The notes: generated from the letters alone by a model not told the origin. A DNA stretch of 64,000 nt from Isoetes taiwanensis (GCA_021234155.1 JAJEKV010000040.1:12109072-12173071); one strand, 5' to 3'; numbered from the stretch's first letter, positions 42,345 through 53,824 are shown. Made by a program: numbers and translations.

Positions 42345-43407
42345 TTCTGTAAGGGGTCGAGGTTTGGGGCCCGGTCATCTCTTTGGCGACCTGGAATGAC
42401 TTGGAGCAGGTGCAGAAGGCATTTTTGGCACGCGCACTCGGGGTGAAACCTTCAGTCCCCTATCAGATCCTGCTGCAGGAAACTGGATTCTTGCCGCTTC
42501 AGCGGGCAGCCCTTGATAGACACATCGTCTATTTTCAGAAAGTGGTTAATATGGGTGATGCTCGGCTCCCGCACCTGGCTTACGCTGTGGCAATGGACCC
42601 GCAGTGGCTCAGGGCCTGTTGGAGGGGTAAGAGAGATCAGTGGTTCGCCAGATGGAACGTGCAGGAGCACAGATGTGTGCAGGTGGACACAGAGGCCGAT
42701 CGTGACAGCCTGCGAGAGTACCTGGACGCTTGCTTCCTTGGCAAGCTCTGGGACCCCGGCGCTCTAGAGCAGGTCAAAACGGCCCATTACAAGGAGCAGA
42801 TCAACCCCGCGTTGGCCCGGGGCCCGCAGCTCTACTTGCGTTCCCAGCTGCCCCTGAAAAAGCACAGACTCATTGCCTCCATTCGCACAGGTGCCCACCA
42901 TCTCCGCATCGAGACGGGCAGGTGGATTGGGGAGCCCCGCCAGGACAGGCTCTGTCAGTGATGTGAAACGGGTGCCATTGAGGATGAGTCTCACACTTTC
43001 CAGAGTTGTCCAGCATTTAGTCAGATCCGGGCCAGATACGTTCCCTTAGTACGGCCAGACTTGCCCCTACATTTGCTGATGAACACACCGTCAGTACGTG
43101 CTCTGGGATCGTATATTCAGGAGGTACTGGATCTGCGAGCCCACCTTTGTCCCCGCCTGGCTACCCGCTGATCAGACACTACGGGTACGGTACATGAGTG
43201 TATATATTTGTGTGTTTTTGCATTTCGTATATTGGAACAGTTTGTCAGCAGGCTGATTGCTGCCACGGTTTTTCCCTCGAAAACCCTTCGGGGTGGGGGG
43301 GTTTTTTAATCCGGGTAGTAATCCGCTTGCTGCGCTTTTGTATTGGGTCCCATAGACCGATTGGTCTCCGTGGACGATAAAAATACCTTCCTTCCTTCCT
43401 TCCTATA
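42345..43407 (+). mobile_element. LINE 3' fragment nested in Copia-2
   Basis: The C-terminal part of a LINE ORF2 with a short 3' UTR ending in (CCTT)n (43388-43407). Orientation is opposite to the host Copia. GC content is clearly higher than in the surroundings. It sits where most of the integrase catalytic core should be, so insertion was accompanied or followed by loss of Copia sequence. Confidence 0.85.
42359..43171 (+). pseudogene. LINE ORF2 C-terminus with zinc-binding cluster
   Basis: Reads GVEVWGPVISLATWNDLEQV and QKAFLARALGVKPSVPYQIL, the post-RT region shared with the LINE at 6.6-8.8 kb. It ends with a Cys-His cluster (CQ-stop-CE ... ESHTFQSCPAF) characteristic of zinc-binding LINE C-termini. 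A TGA at 42959-42961 falls inside the cluster. Upstream RT is missing. Confidence 0.8.
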
Positions 43408-43491
43408 AGTCTCCATTTTCAACTTGTATATGCCGCTCCCTTTTCCTTTGCATTCCTTGAGAATTTTTGTAGAGCACGCTATTGATCTTTC

Positions 43492-43503
43492 AGCTCCACT
43501 ATC
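43492..43503 (-). other. Copia-2 protease active site
   Basis: On the minus strand FILDSGAERSIACSTKIL, with the Asp-Ser-Gly-Ala active site intact. Flanking protease sequence is short and broken. Confidence 0.75.
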
Positions 43504-43719
43504 TAAGATAAAGAAGCCATCATTTCATTTATTATTACTCAATAACTGACAGAATTTCAAAATTTTTTACCTTCAAGATTTTCATCATCATTCTCGTCAC
43601 CCTCTGGTGCAACTCGTTTAGCCAAGTTTATAGTAGCTTGTCTGCCTCTTTCCCTTCCTCTTGAGTTTGCAAGTCCTCCTCTTGTACCTCTGCCCTTCCT
43701 TTCCCCCCTTCTTTAGGTG

Positions 43720-43845
43720 TAGAGCATTTTGATGCAAAATGCCCATGACCTCCACAGATATAACAGTTAACATTCTTTGTTTCTTTGCTCAAACTAAAGC
43801 AGTTAGTCTTTACATGTCCAAAGGTGTCACAATAATAACAAGGTC
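43720..43845 (-). pseudogene. Copia-2 nucleocapsid: two zinc knuckles
   Basis: Two CCHC knuckles in series: CYYCDTFGHVKTNC (43799-43840) and CYICGGHGHFASKC (43725-43766). Copia gags usually carry one, so the pair is worth noting. Confidence 0.85.
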
Positions 43846-44567
43846 CTATGTTATCTTTACCTCTAGATTTAGGATTTTCTTTCCTTTTTGCATAAAAGAT
43901 TCCTGCATTCTCACTACCTTCTGCTCCTCAACTCCTGTCCTGAGCATTTTCTTGGCATCAATCCGTGATTTAGCCATATTCCTTATGAATATTGAGAGCT
44001 GCCCAATGTCTACAACCGCCGTGTCCACCTGTAAAACTTTTTGCGCCCGAGATACGTAAATCCTCGCACCTTCAAGATCAGCAACAACATTATCAAATCT
44101 TTGAACGAAAGTATTCACGTCTTCCTTTTCATCATACTTGAGTTTTCTAAACTCTTGGTCTAAAACATCTATTTTGTGAAGATGTTTTTGCCTCATAAGT
44201 CTCAGCATGTATTTCCACATATGTTTGGGATTTTGCCATCTCAATCTTATTACTACTATACTATCATCCCCTGCACCTCTTTAATCTTTGCTTCTTCAGA
44301 CTTACCATTTGCATCCCTTCTTGTCATTACTTGTTTTACAGTTCTAGCAACTGTGGAACCTTCATTAGTAGACGAGTGACTACCTTCTCCATTTGAACTT
44401 CTAGCGGAAACACTTTCAACAACATTAGCATTCCCATTTTCAATTAAATACCATAGATCTTCCACTTCTAGAACATGCTTTACTTTCTCTTTCCAAACCT
44501 GAGATCCTGGCCCTCCTTTGAATACTTCAATAGCACTTAATAATCCTGCTCCAAACCTGCTTGCCAT
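43846..44567 (-). pseudogene. Copia-2 gag
   Basis: The first frame, from ATG 44567, reads FKGGPGSQVWKEKVKHVLEV and EDLWYLIENG. After a frameshift at about 44250 the second frame reads MLRLMRQKHLHKIDVLDQEF and EDVNTFVQRFDNVVADL (gag helical domain). The ATG is only about ten bases from the primer site, an unusually short leader. Confidence 0.8.
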
Positions 44568-44577
44568 AGCTTATCTA

Positions 44578-44589
44578 CTCTGGTACCAA
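44578..44589 (-). other. Copia-2 primer binding site
   Basis: Minus strand TTGGTACCAGAG, a variant of the iMet primer site (TTGGTATCAGAG), directly next to TGTGAG which should be the LTR end. Confidence 0.75.
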
Positions 44590-45760
44590 TGTGAGAAAAA
44601 TACTTGATAGTTCTATATGAAAACAATGCCTTGATCAAGGTTTTTCTAATAGTATTCAAACATTCACAAATATGATATAAAAACCTTTAAGCTACTGTAG
44701 CACGAAATACTATTAGAAAGGAATTAAATCGGCACTATAGCAACTTCGATTATAATACACCTGACAACTCAAGCTTTTCAATACAATTTCAATTCCATCC
44801 AGAATGGCTGCAAAACTATATCGCCAATCAACGCAGACAATTCTGTATTCAGTAGTTCGATCCCTTATATTTTGACTCCGATGGTTATGCAACACTGATC
44901 TCATGTACTCCCATTGTGGCTTGTTTCTATTTAACCAAATAAACATTTGAGATCATCTGATAATATTTCTATATTATAAACCATTGAACAAGTTTTATCT
45001 TTATAACCAAATGCTCAACCCTTTATATGATGCTAACTTGTTTAACCCTTTAGATCACCTCCATTCTAACCCTATACTTTATGAACCTGTGGTATCACTG
45101 TCTTCTGCATGATCACTAGGTTATCATAAGCATTTCACCTAATGCAGGTTATACTTATAACCATCAGTTCATTTGTAACTTCTGATAATAATCAATGAAC
45201 ATATTTCTTTCAAAAACATCCCTAAGACTCGTGCAACGCTTAATCTAACCTCAGGCTAACCTAAAAGATAACACATCATTCTGGCATCAGAGTCGCAGCC
45301 ATAGCTGCAGAGTTGAAGCGCCGAGAGAGAGGAAAACTGTCCAAAAATATACTTTATATAGCCGGATATGTCAGCTACCATGTCAGAATTGAAACTATCA
45401 CAAACTTCAGGTTCCAATAATTTCCTTCTACGTGCGATTCTAGAATTTAGGGATCCTTCTTTTGTCAAGAAGTAGCCCTTGCTGGAGGTAATAATAGATG
45501 ATTCTTTGGAGCCATTGTGTTCTCCATAGCCATTTCATAGTATGTCTAAAGCTGCCTCACGCGATCCCACGTGGCTCATGCCCCATCGGCCCTTCCAATC
45601 TATGCCATCAAATTGGCACATCTAACGGCATCTAGCAGCATATTCTTCAACCAATCTCCCCAAGGGTTTGCCCTAAGGTCCACCATTATGAACTGCTCAT
45701 TGGAAAATGTAAGAGGGTTTTCTAAACTCCAATTGTGTGGAGGAGTATACCAGGTGCGGA
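44590..45760. other. Copia-2 LTR (undefined end) and upstream region of the PPR gene
   Basis: The LTR should start at 44590; no CA-ending partner could be fixed. Open frames near 45571 are not in the PPR frame. The promoter of the PPR gene is expected in the last few hundred bases. Confidence 0.4.
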
Positions 45761-47671
45761 ATGTTGAAACTACGGGCCTCTGAGAACACCAAATTGTGGC
45801 AAGTTTACAGGTTCAAAACTCTTCTTCCAAGCGCTCATGGCATCTTTGCCTCGTATCTTTGCAAGACATTATTTTCCAGTAATAGGTATACGGAAATTCT
45901 CACTGATATCAGCGCTGTTTTCTAGCAACCACATAACTTTAGGGTTTTAATCAACAGGAATTTTGAAGATCCAAACAAACAAAGCTGGTTAGAAGAGGCT
46001 CTCAGATGTGCTGAAGCAAAGCATCAGAAACAAGGAATTTCATTATCTAAAGCACTTGCACATCGTATGGTTTCAGAGTGTTCTAAACGCCGAGACTTGA
46101 AGCTTGGAAGACGAATCCATTCATTGATGGCTATTAATAAACTAGATTGTGTTGCATTTTTGGCAAATCACCTTATTCGTTTATTTGCCTCATGTGGAAG
46201 CTTGGCTGAAGCAGAGCAGGTATTTATCAAGGTTACAAATCCAGATCAATATACTTGGAATGCAATTATTGATGCCTATGTTAAGCACGGTGAAGCAGAA
46301 TTGGCATTAAAATTGTATGATAAAATGCTAAGAAAGGGTGGAAAGCCAGACAAATTTACATTTCCTAGCATTTTGAAAGCGTGTGGTAGCATAGGTGCAA
46401 TAGAGAGAGGCATGGAAATTCATGGCCAGGTTGTTAAGTTAAGTCTTCAATTTGATCCTTTTGTTGGAAGCAGTTTAGTGGACATGTATGCGAAATGTGG
46501 GAATTTGGAAGCTGCTCGTGCTATCTTTGACAAACTCTCCACTCGAGATGTCGTAACATGGGGTTCAATGATTTCAGGTTATGCACAGAATGATAAAGGG
46601 CACCTTGCTTTACAATGTTATGAGCAAATGCAGCAGGCAGGCATAAAGCCAGACAAGTTTACATTCCCAAGCTTGTTGAGAGCATGTGGCAGCTTGGGAG
46701 CTATAGAGCAGGGTACCTTTATTCATGAACAAATTGTAAAAGAGGGCCTCCGGTCTGATGTCGTTGTTGAAGTTGCCATTGTTGATATGTATGCCAAATG
46801 TGGCAACTTGGACAAGGCACGCAATGTGTTCGAGAACTTAAAGCATCGGGACGTAGTCGCATGGGGAGCGATGATTGGAGGATATACCGATAATGGTCAA
46901 GGCCAACTTGCACTAGAATTTTATGAGAGCATGCAGCAAGAAGGCATAAAACCTGATATGATAATATTTTCAAGTGCTTTGAAAGCATGTAGCAGTATAG
47001 GAGCCATAGAGCAGGGCAAGCGCATTCACCAGCAGCTTGTTGAGAGTGGGGTGCAGTCGGATATTGTGCTTGGGAGTATCCTTGTTGATATGTATGCAAA
47101 ATGTGGGAATTTGGAAGAGGCACGAAAGATGTTTTTAAAATTGGCAAAGCATGATCTAGCAGCCTGGGGCGCAATTATTAACGGATATGCACAGGCTGGT
47201 GAGGTGGGTTTGGCTTTTCAATGTTTTGAAGACATGCAAGATCGTGATATCAAAGTAAATGATATAGCATTTACGAGTATTCTTTCGGCATGCACTCATA
47301 CTGGCTTAGTGGATGAGGCTCTTAGGTGTTTTTATACGATGAAGCAGGTTCATGGGTTACATCATGATATACATCATGTTACGTGTATGGTGGATCTCCT
47401 AGGACAGGCTGGACAGCTTCAGGAGGCTGAACATTTGCTTAAAGCTGTGAATGTCCCTGGTATTCGTCCATGGATTGCTCTCCTTAATGCCTGCAGAACA
47501 CATTGCAATGTAGAGCTAGGAAGACGCAGCTTTAATGTAATTGTTCAATTAGAACCTGTCTATGTTCAAGCATATGTGCTCATGTCAAATATTTATGCTA
47601 ATGCCCACATGAATGATGATGCTCATAGAGTGGACCTGATGAGAAAACTTGCTTGTGCACGTCAAGACTAA
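45761..47671 (+). CDS. PLS-class pentatricopeptide repeat protein, truncated before E2/DYW
   Basis: Model: 45761-45885 joined to 45958-47671 (612 aa). A 72-bp intron (GTATAC ... CAACAG) removes an in-frame TAG at 45923. The N-terminus (MLKLRASENTKLWQVYRFKT ... FSSN) is basic, Ser-rich and lacks acidic clusters, as in mitochondrial or plastid targeting peptides. Around a dozen PPR motifs follow, with repeated blocks such as LVDMYAKCGNLEAARAIF, RDVVTWGSMISGYAQND and GIKPDKFTFPSLLRACGSLG. It ends in an E1-like segment (ACRTHCNVELGRRSFNVIVQ ... LMRKLACARQD) and stops where E2 and DYW normally begin. PLS proteins bind organelle RNA and direct C-to-U editing; without DYW it would need a partner deaminase, or it is a truncated copy. 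Confidence 0.9.
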
Positions 47672-47880
47672 CTGAGTTTTTGTTTAGGCAAAAAACATCC
47701 AAGTGACAGGGAATCTTGGCATGTCAAGCTCTTGCTATGACAAGCGACGCTTAATTTCAAAAAAAAAATTAAATGGTAGGATCAAATGATGCCAAGATAT
47801 GCAGAAAACATGGAGGTTTTGATTGAGTAAAGTGGTTAACTGGTGCCTTGGCTTGGCTTGCCATGAACGAGTCAAGCAGG

Positions 47881-48066
47881 CAAGTGCCAAGTCTATTTTG
47901 ACGACATTATGACAAAGTAAAAATATATTGGTTCGAGCAAATGGGCAGGCCAAGTGCCAAGTCTATTTTGACGACATTATGACAAAGTAAAATATAAGTT
48001 ATTGGTTCGAGCAAATGGGCAGGCCAAGTGCCAAGTCTACTCTAACAAAGTAAAATATATGGTTGG
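47881..48066. repeat. Minisatellite, 70-74-bp unit, 2.6 copies
   Basis: Units 47881-47950, 47951-48024 and a partial 48025-48066; each starts CAAGTGCCAAGTCTA and the full ones contain GTTCGAGCAAATGGGCAGGC. It lies between the PPR gene and HVA22. Confidence 0.92.
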
Positions 48067-48292
48067 ATATTGTGAATGCCACATAAGCCAAGCGGTCGAG
48101 GTGGACATTGTCTTTAACTCCTAATCTGATTCAAATACTGTGCCCCATTTTCTGTTCACCGGGCAAGTGGCTTCTTTCATCTAGAAGCAGAAACCGCGGC
48201 TTTGGGAGTATTTTGGGTTATTCTTTTGCCGCTAATCTTATCGCCTCTTAAACAGAGTCCGCTCTGAGCCGTTTCTTCTTGGTCTGATACAT

Positions 48293-49017
48293 ATGGGTTC
48301 TGCGATTGCGAAAGCCGGCATGTAAGCACCGGAATACTAATTTTTAGTCCCTTGTTTAGGAATCTTGAAAGTTTTTAGTTTTTTATTTACAGTCTTCTGC
48401 TTGGATATGGGTATCCTGCCTATACTTGTTTTAAGAATATCGAAAGCAGACATGCTGACTCTGCTCATGCCCGAAACTGGTGCAAATACTGGTAATCACA
48501 ACAACAACATATATTTATTATTATAATCTTCGAAGCGAAGTATTAAGGATCTTTTTTATTCTTTAACTTTCAGGATTGTTGTTGCTGTGCTTTGCATGAT
48601 TGACCCGGCCCTATCTTGGTAAGTCCTAGTCTCTTTCCTGCTGCTTCAGTATATCAATGTGACGGAAATACCCAAATTTTGATTTGAAGGGCCCCATTAT
48701 ATTACGAAGCAAAGCTCCTATTTATGATCTACTTGTGGTACCCTGGCACTCAGGTACTTATTCTGTGCAGGCCTTGATGTATGTTTGTTTTAGGGTTTAA
48801 ATTTTGGTGTAATATCCCATTGTTGCAGGGCACAACTTATGTGTATGACAGATTGCTGAGACAGTTGTTGTATCGCCAAGAGAATAAGATTGACAACACT
48901 ATCATACAAGTTGAAACCAAAGGAGGCCATGCTTTATCCAAATTTTTGGACAAATCTTCTGCATATGTTGAGGGGGCATTCAAAGATCTTCTTACTCAGT
49001 CACGCAAGCATGAGTAA
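48293..49017 (+). CDS. HVA22: HVA22/REEP-family membrane-shaping protein, five exons
   Basis: Exons 48293-48321, 48393-48491, 48574-48618, 48690-48753 and 48829-49017, all GT-AG, total 426 bases in one frame (141 aa). Family pattern: LLLGYGYPAYTCFKNIESR, ARNWCKYWIVVAVL, a second hydrophobic segment ending PALSW, APLYYEAKLLFMIYLWYPGT and QGTTYVYDRLLR, which is the TB2/DP1/HVA22 domain. It has two hydrophobic hairpins that bend endoplasmic reticulum membrane. Plant HVA22 genes are often induced by abscisic acid and stress; no such element could be verified here. The length is ordinary for a short HVA22. The C-terminus is charged and probably cytosolic. Confidence 0.93.
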
Positions 49018-49540
49018 AGCAAGAGTCTTCATCTGAGAGTCCTTCACTCTCAAACAGTCACTATACTCTTATGGGGTATCATTTTTTGGCACCTCATCAA
49101 ATGGCCAGGCCATGCAAGTCAATTGTACTTATTGACTTCCAAGAATCAGATGTATTTGACGTTTATATGCTGATTTTTCTAGATTAATTGTAATAAACTC
49201 GAGATGCCTTATGGCTTATGGTTGGAACCTGGAATTCATTCAGATAAGGGATGTAAATGAGGCAAGTGTAGTTGGCATTGGACACTGTAATCTTTGAACT
49301 TGCACTCTTGCATAAGAGTAAAAGAATGAGACGAAGAAGCGTTGTACGACTGCGAGTGTGTGTTTTCCCACCATTGGAAGTAGAATGTTTGTTTTGCAAG
49401 CGTAAGTAAAGTGCTTGATACGCGTTGCATGCCTAGTGCCCTAAACGTGAACAATTTTGCATGCTTTTTGATGCTTACAAGCAAGAGAAAACGTGAAGAA
49501 TGTCAATTGTGGAATGCCTTTTTTATGGGGACACCTATTT
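49018..49540. other. 3' flank of HVA22, nothing else recognised
   Basis: Contains the expected 3' UTR. No gene or repeat was recognised. Confidence 0.4.
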
Positions 49541-49544
49541 GCTA

Positions 49545-49990
49545 CGCAGAAGACAAAGTGTAGATCATGAAAAACCAAATGTTCTAACATGGCCTAGACC
49601 TCCTTCCTAGAAGTGTAGATCATGAAAGAAACCAACCCCTCTAACATCTTAGGAAGGACATGGAAGAAACTAACTATTCGAACATGGCCTAGGACTCCTT
49701 CCTAAAAAGTGTAGATTTATGAAAGAAACCAACCATTCTAACATCTTAAAAAGGACATAGGACTCCTTTTTGTATTTGTTCTAACATCAGGAAGGACAAT
49801 TGTTGTAACATCTTAGGAAGGACAATTGTTAACATTTTAGGAAGAACATAGCAGACAATTGTTGTAACATCTTAGGAAGGACAATTGTTAACATTTTAGG
49901 AAGAACATAACACTCCTTCCTGACATAGCGAATTTCTTTTGCATGTTCTAATATCTTAGGAAGGACATAGGGCTCCTTCCTAACATAGAT
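49545..49990. repeat. Irregular minisatellite of TAACATCTTAGGAAGGAC type
   Basis: The motif CTAACATCTTAGGAAGGACA and variants (GTAACATCTTAGGAAGGAC, TTAACATTTTAGGAAGAACA) recur about ten times. A longer unit with GACAATTGTTGTAACATCTT is duplicated at about 49787 and 49852. Confidence 0.85.
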
Positions 49991-50790
49991 AATTTGCTTT
50001 GTTCTCTGGTACCCCTGGCAAATTGGCTCCCTTGCAACAAGGTTGTGTCACATGATGGGTGCCCTCATGATGGAGTAGTCAAGAATGGAATGACTATCAA
50101 TTGTGATAACTAGGGTATGGTCGCTTTCCCGCCGCGTGACCCCACCCGAGCGACGGAACCCCGGTCCCTTCGCGGGTTATCGTCATGCTGCCATGGGTAT
50201 CCGCGTCTATGTACCGTCGTTTTGTGGCCAGGTGTCATTATCTGGGGTTCCGTCAATCGAGACACCAGGGTCCATCAACCGTGCCTGCAGTGGCCATTAA
50301 AAGAGCACACGTTGAAGGTCATATGTAAGAAATTTATATTTTCACATGTGTATTTAAGCACAATTTAGGAGGCATTCAAACATAAAACAAGAATATATGT
50401 TTACCCCCATCTTCTTCTAAGAATGGCCTTTGAGTTGGAATTGCGTACTAGTGTCAATGGTGCAAAATAGGCGATCCCAAGCAACCAAGGAACTCATTAA
50501 AGTCAAAGTAAGACATAAAAATCACATAGGCCATTGTAGCCCAAAAAAAAGGGGCAGTAAGATAGGCCTGGGGCAGGGTTGGGTGGGGGAGTGAAGGGAG
50601 AGAAGGATGACAAAAGGTTGATGAACACAAATAGAAAAGATAGTGGGTAGGAGGGAGACTAATTCACTTGGAAGAAGAGATTTATGAGAACACGAAAGAT
50701 TGGATAGACTATGAATGATGTAGGGTCACTAGTATTGAATTGAAGTAAATAAATTTGTATTGCATGAGAATGTGACATGCGAGTTGAATG
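49991..50790. other. Non-coding with a GC-rich island
   Basis: At 50110-50300 a GC-rich segment (CCCGCCGCGTGACCCCACCC onward) is unlike its neighbours and has an open frame on the plus strand with no family match. It may be the 5' part or an ORF1 remnant of the LINE that follows, or an unrelated insertion. Confidence 0.35.
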
Positions 50791-50791
50791 A

Positions 50792-51094
50792 TTGTCTTAC
50801 TGCATTCACAGGCGGCGTGGCATCCACCCACCACCTAAACATCCACCGGCTCTTCGTCAACCACGAAAGTCAGCTAAGGGATCTAATTCCTCTGCGTCCC
50901 AGCCCTCAGTTCCTACTTCAGGTTGCACTGCCCCTCCCATTGCATCCCATGGTGGTCGCTTTGATCCACTTCAGTGGGCTGATTTGGTTGATGAGGTTAC
51001 TGTCATGCCAGGTGCCCAGGAAACATCCTCAAGTTCCCTTGAGACACCAGTGGTCTCATCTGAATTGGCCCCATCACAAGATCAATGCGGTTAG
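50792..51094 (+). pseudogene. LINE-3 ORF1 end
   Basis: A frame rich in Pro and Ser (PKHPPALRQPRKSAKGSNSS) that overlaps the start of the endonuclease by about ten bases. The usual RRM and zinc knuckle of plant L1 ORF1 proteins are not visible, so this is only the C-terminal end. Confidence 0.45.
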
Positions 51095-51764
51095 TCTCAT
51101 GGAATGTTCAGGGGGTAGCCTCCTCCCCCCTCAAGCGGAGTCGTATTTCTTTTTACTTATCTAGATTGGATGCTCAGTTTGTATGTCTTCAAGAGCATAA
51201 GTGTCGTAAGGGAGACGTATCAAAGCTTGCAGACATGATTGGTCGCAGGTTTAATGTCCTTATCGCGAAGAACGATTACGCGCCGGTCAGGGTCGTGATA
51301 GCATGGCTTCCTTCCTTGCCGGTCATCTTTACCAGCCGATCGCTTTGGTCGTTGGGCCCCTAATTGTATGGCAGGAACAAGGGGTTAAATATGGTCTAAT
51401 TAATGTTTACGCCCACAATAGACCTCATCGAGAGAGCTTCACTGTGGGCCTCTTTATGAGGGAAGATACTCGGCTTGAACGCCACATTTCATGGCTTCTT
51501 GTTGGGGATCTCAATATGGTGGAAGTGGAGTCTGATCGGTTGGGGGCGACCTCTATAGTGGTGTCTGGTTTTGAATGCCAGCAGTGGCTTCGTCTACTCC
51601 ATGACTGCAACCTCTCGGAGATTGATGGTGAAGGTGCCTTCACTTGGTGCAATGGTCAAGTTGGTGGGGGTCGCGCAAGCTCTAGGTTGGATAGAGCTTA
51701 TTGGAATCGCGGGAATCTGATTCGCGGCACTTCCAGGTCTCTTTCGATTCTATCTCAGAGATAA
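51085..51764 (+). pseudogene. LINE-3 apurinic endonuclease domain
   Basis: The ATG frame reads MRLVSWNVQGVASSPLKRSR, then VCLQEHKC with the catalytic Glu. After a frameshift (about 51300) it reads VKYGLINVYAHN, LLVGDLNMVEVESDRLG with the GD-N motif and SSRLDRAYW. These are the EN signatures of L1 ORF2, which nicks target DNA. Confidence 0.9.
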
Positions 51765-52429
51765 CTCAGTTTCAGACCACCATCCGCAATTCATTTCAGA
51801 CGAGCCCCGCGCAACGAACAGCGGCGGCCGGAAGGGCGTGTTTCGCTTTGAACGTGAAGTTCTTAAAGGATGCTGACTTTCAACAAGGTTGCAAGAATAC
51901 TTGGACAACTGCCTTCAACCGACGTCGAGGTATGACCGGGCATAGTGGATGCAATTGCGGCGATCAAGGGTTTTGGCAAAGAGTGGGGTCGAGAGTCCGC
52001 AGCGGCCAGTCGTGCTTTCTTGGACACTTTGTATCGGGACTGCTCCATTCTCGGCGGGGGCGTCTTCAGTGTTCATGATCGTGATATTTTGGCACGAGAT
52101 CCAAGCATTGGAGGAGGAGCAAATTCAGCAAGCAAAGATGAAGGCGGTCTGCGATGGTTTTCGTGATGGAGATCGTTATGCGGGCTTCTTTTTTAGATGC
52201 GGCTAAGAGGCGTCGCATGACATCAACCATGTCCTCATTGCTTTTGCCGAATGGTTCGATGCTAACAGAGCCGCCCGAACTTCGGCAAAGACATCGCATA
52301 ACCACTTCGGCGTTTTTCTTTGAGAAACATCTTCCCTTTCAATCGAAATGCAAGATGTTGTTTTATCTAGGATTTCCCCATCATCTCGGTGAGCAAATGC
52401 GAGTCCATAGAGGCGACTATGACGGTGAT

Positions 52430-53824
52430 GATTTAGGTTCGGCGGTCTTTGAACCGAAAAGAGGCAAATGTCCGGGTTTGGATGGTTTGCCAATTGAGTT
52501 CTTCGAGTATTGGGAATGGTGAAGCGGATGTGTATGATGCTTTATGTGACTTTTCTAAACACGGTGCCATCTCACTCATCCCCAAGGTCAAGGATCCTCG
52601 GACTATTTTCGACATTGGCGACCCATCACCTTATTGTCATCCCGTATATAAGATCTTCGCCAAGGCTTTTGCAGGCGGGTAAAAGGACATCTTGGCGAGT
52701 CCATCTCAACAACCCGGTCGAGGTTTTCTTCCAAAGCGGTGCATTTTGAATAATGTTCTTCTGCGCTACGAGGAATTTATTGGGCACGTAGGCAAAACCT
52801 TCCAGTTGTATATCTTAAGCTTGATTTTGCAAAAGCTTATGGCGGTGTCATTTGGGAATTCATCTTGCCGTTGTATGCTAAAGGTGGGATTTGGGGAACA
52901 ATTCACATCGGATATTATGGTGCATATCTCTGCTTTCGGGCGACCGTCTGTTCCATGGTGAGCCGTCACATGCCTTTTCACTTTCGGCCATTGGTATTCG
53001 CCGGGGATGCCCTTTAGCACCATTGCGTTTCATAATCGTTCTGAGAGGCTTTGTCGCGGTTATTCACCATTGCAACGACGGAGGGACTTCTCCATGGACT
53101 TGCAATGGAGGGCGACACACAAGAGGTTTGCAATCAATATGCGGGCGACACGTTCCTCTTCCTAGTCGCTAATGATGAGAATCTTCTTCTTTGCCAAAAT
53201 GCTTTTAGATACTTTTTCACCGGCTTCGGTGTTCTTGTGGGGTGGCGTATGTATGCGGCTTTGTGGACATTGGATAATCCGGCTCCGGCATGTGTTCACA
53301 ATTATCCATGGAAATTACTTGCGCATGGACAGGCCATCAAGTTGTTGGGGATTCCAGTTGGCATCCATGTTACTATGGGAGCTGCATGGGAGGAGATCAT
53401 TAGGGGTTTGGAGAAGCACTTGTTCTGGTGGTCCACTGCTAACTTGTCTCTTGCGGGTCGCATTACAGTGGCCAAGTCAGTCCTTAGTAGTACCCATGTT
53501 TATATGGCATCCTTACTGCTAGCACCACAAATCAAAGTGCGTGAGCTCATTGCAATAGTTCGGAACTTTATTTGGGCAGGTACTGAGGAAGGTGTTGTGC
53601 TTAGGGTGGCTTGGTCGAAGTGCATCCTTCCAAAATGGGCAGGTGGTCTGGGTATGATGGACTTCTTACTACAGAGCAAAGTGCTTATTTCAAAGTTCAT
53701 TTGGAGACTCCTGAATGGTGAGGATGACTCTCCTGGTTCACGCCTTCTTAGACAAGCTCTTGGTCACTGTATCCCTCTAGGCAAGAAGGCTGTCAAACCA
53801 GTCCTACCTTGGGCTTTATTTTAG
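52430..53824 (+). pseudogene. LINE-3 reverse transcriptase and following region
   Basis: RT blocks in several frames: KCPGLDGLPIEFFEYW, HGAISLIPKVKDP, GIRRGCPLAPL, and the catalytic position that reads YAGDTFLFL (53138-53164) instead of Tyr-Ala-Asp-Asp. The later frame (53051-53824) continues with IKLLGIPVGIH, NLSLAGRITVAKSVLSS and FIWAGTE, the usual post-RT L1 blocks. The enzyme would be inactive. Confidence 0.88.

Larger units (their letters stand above)
41470..44589 (-). mobile_element. Second decayed Copia element, interrupted by a LINE
   Basis: Minus-strand order: primer site (44578-44589), gag starting at ATG 44567, two zinc knuckles, protease (DSGA at 43492-43503), then the LINE fragment 42345-43407, then the end of the integrase (LPNFWEEETKTAVFVQNMLP, about 42240-42335), linker, and the start of RT (VPESFDEAIHLAKSQDWKRA, GNKWVYKIG) which stops at 41477. 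The rest of RT and RNase H are missing. Multiple frameshifts and stops. An LTR should begin at 44590 (TGTGAGAAA) but its far end is not identified. Confidence 0.85.
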
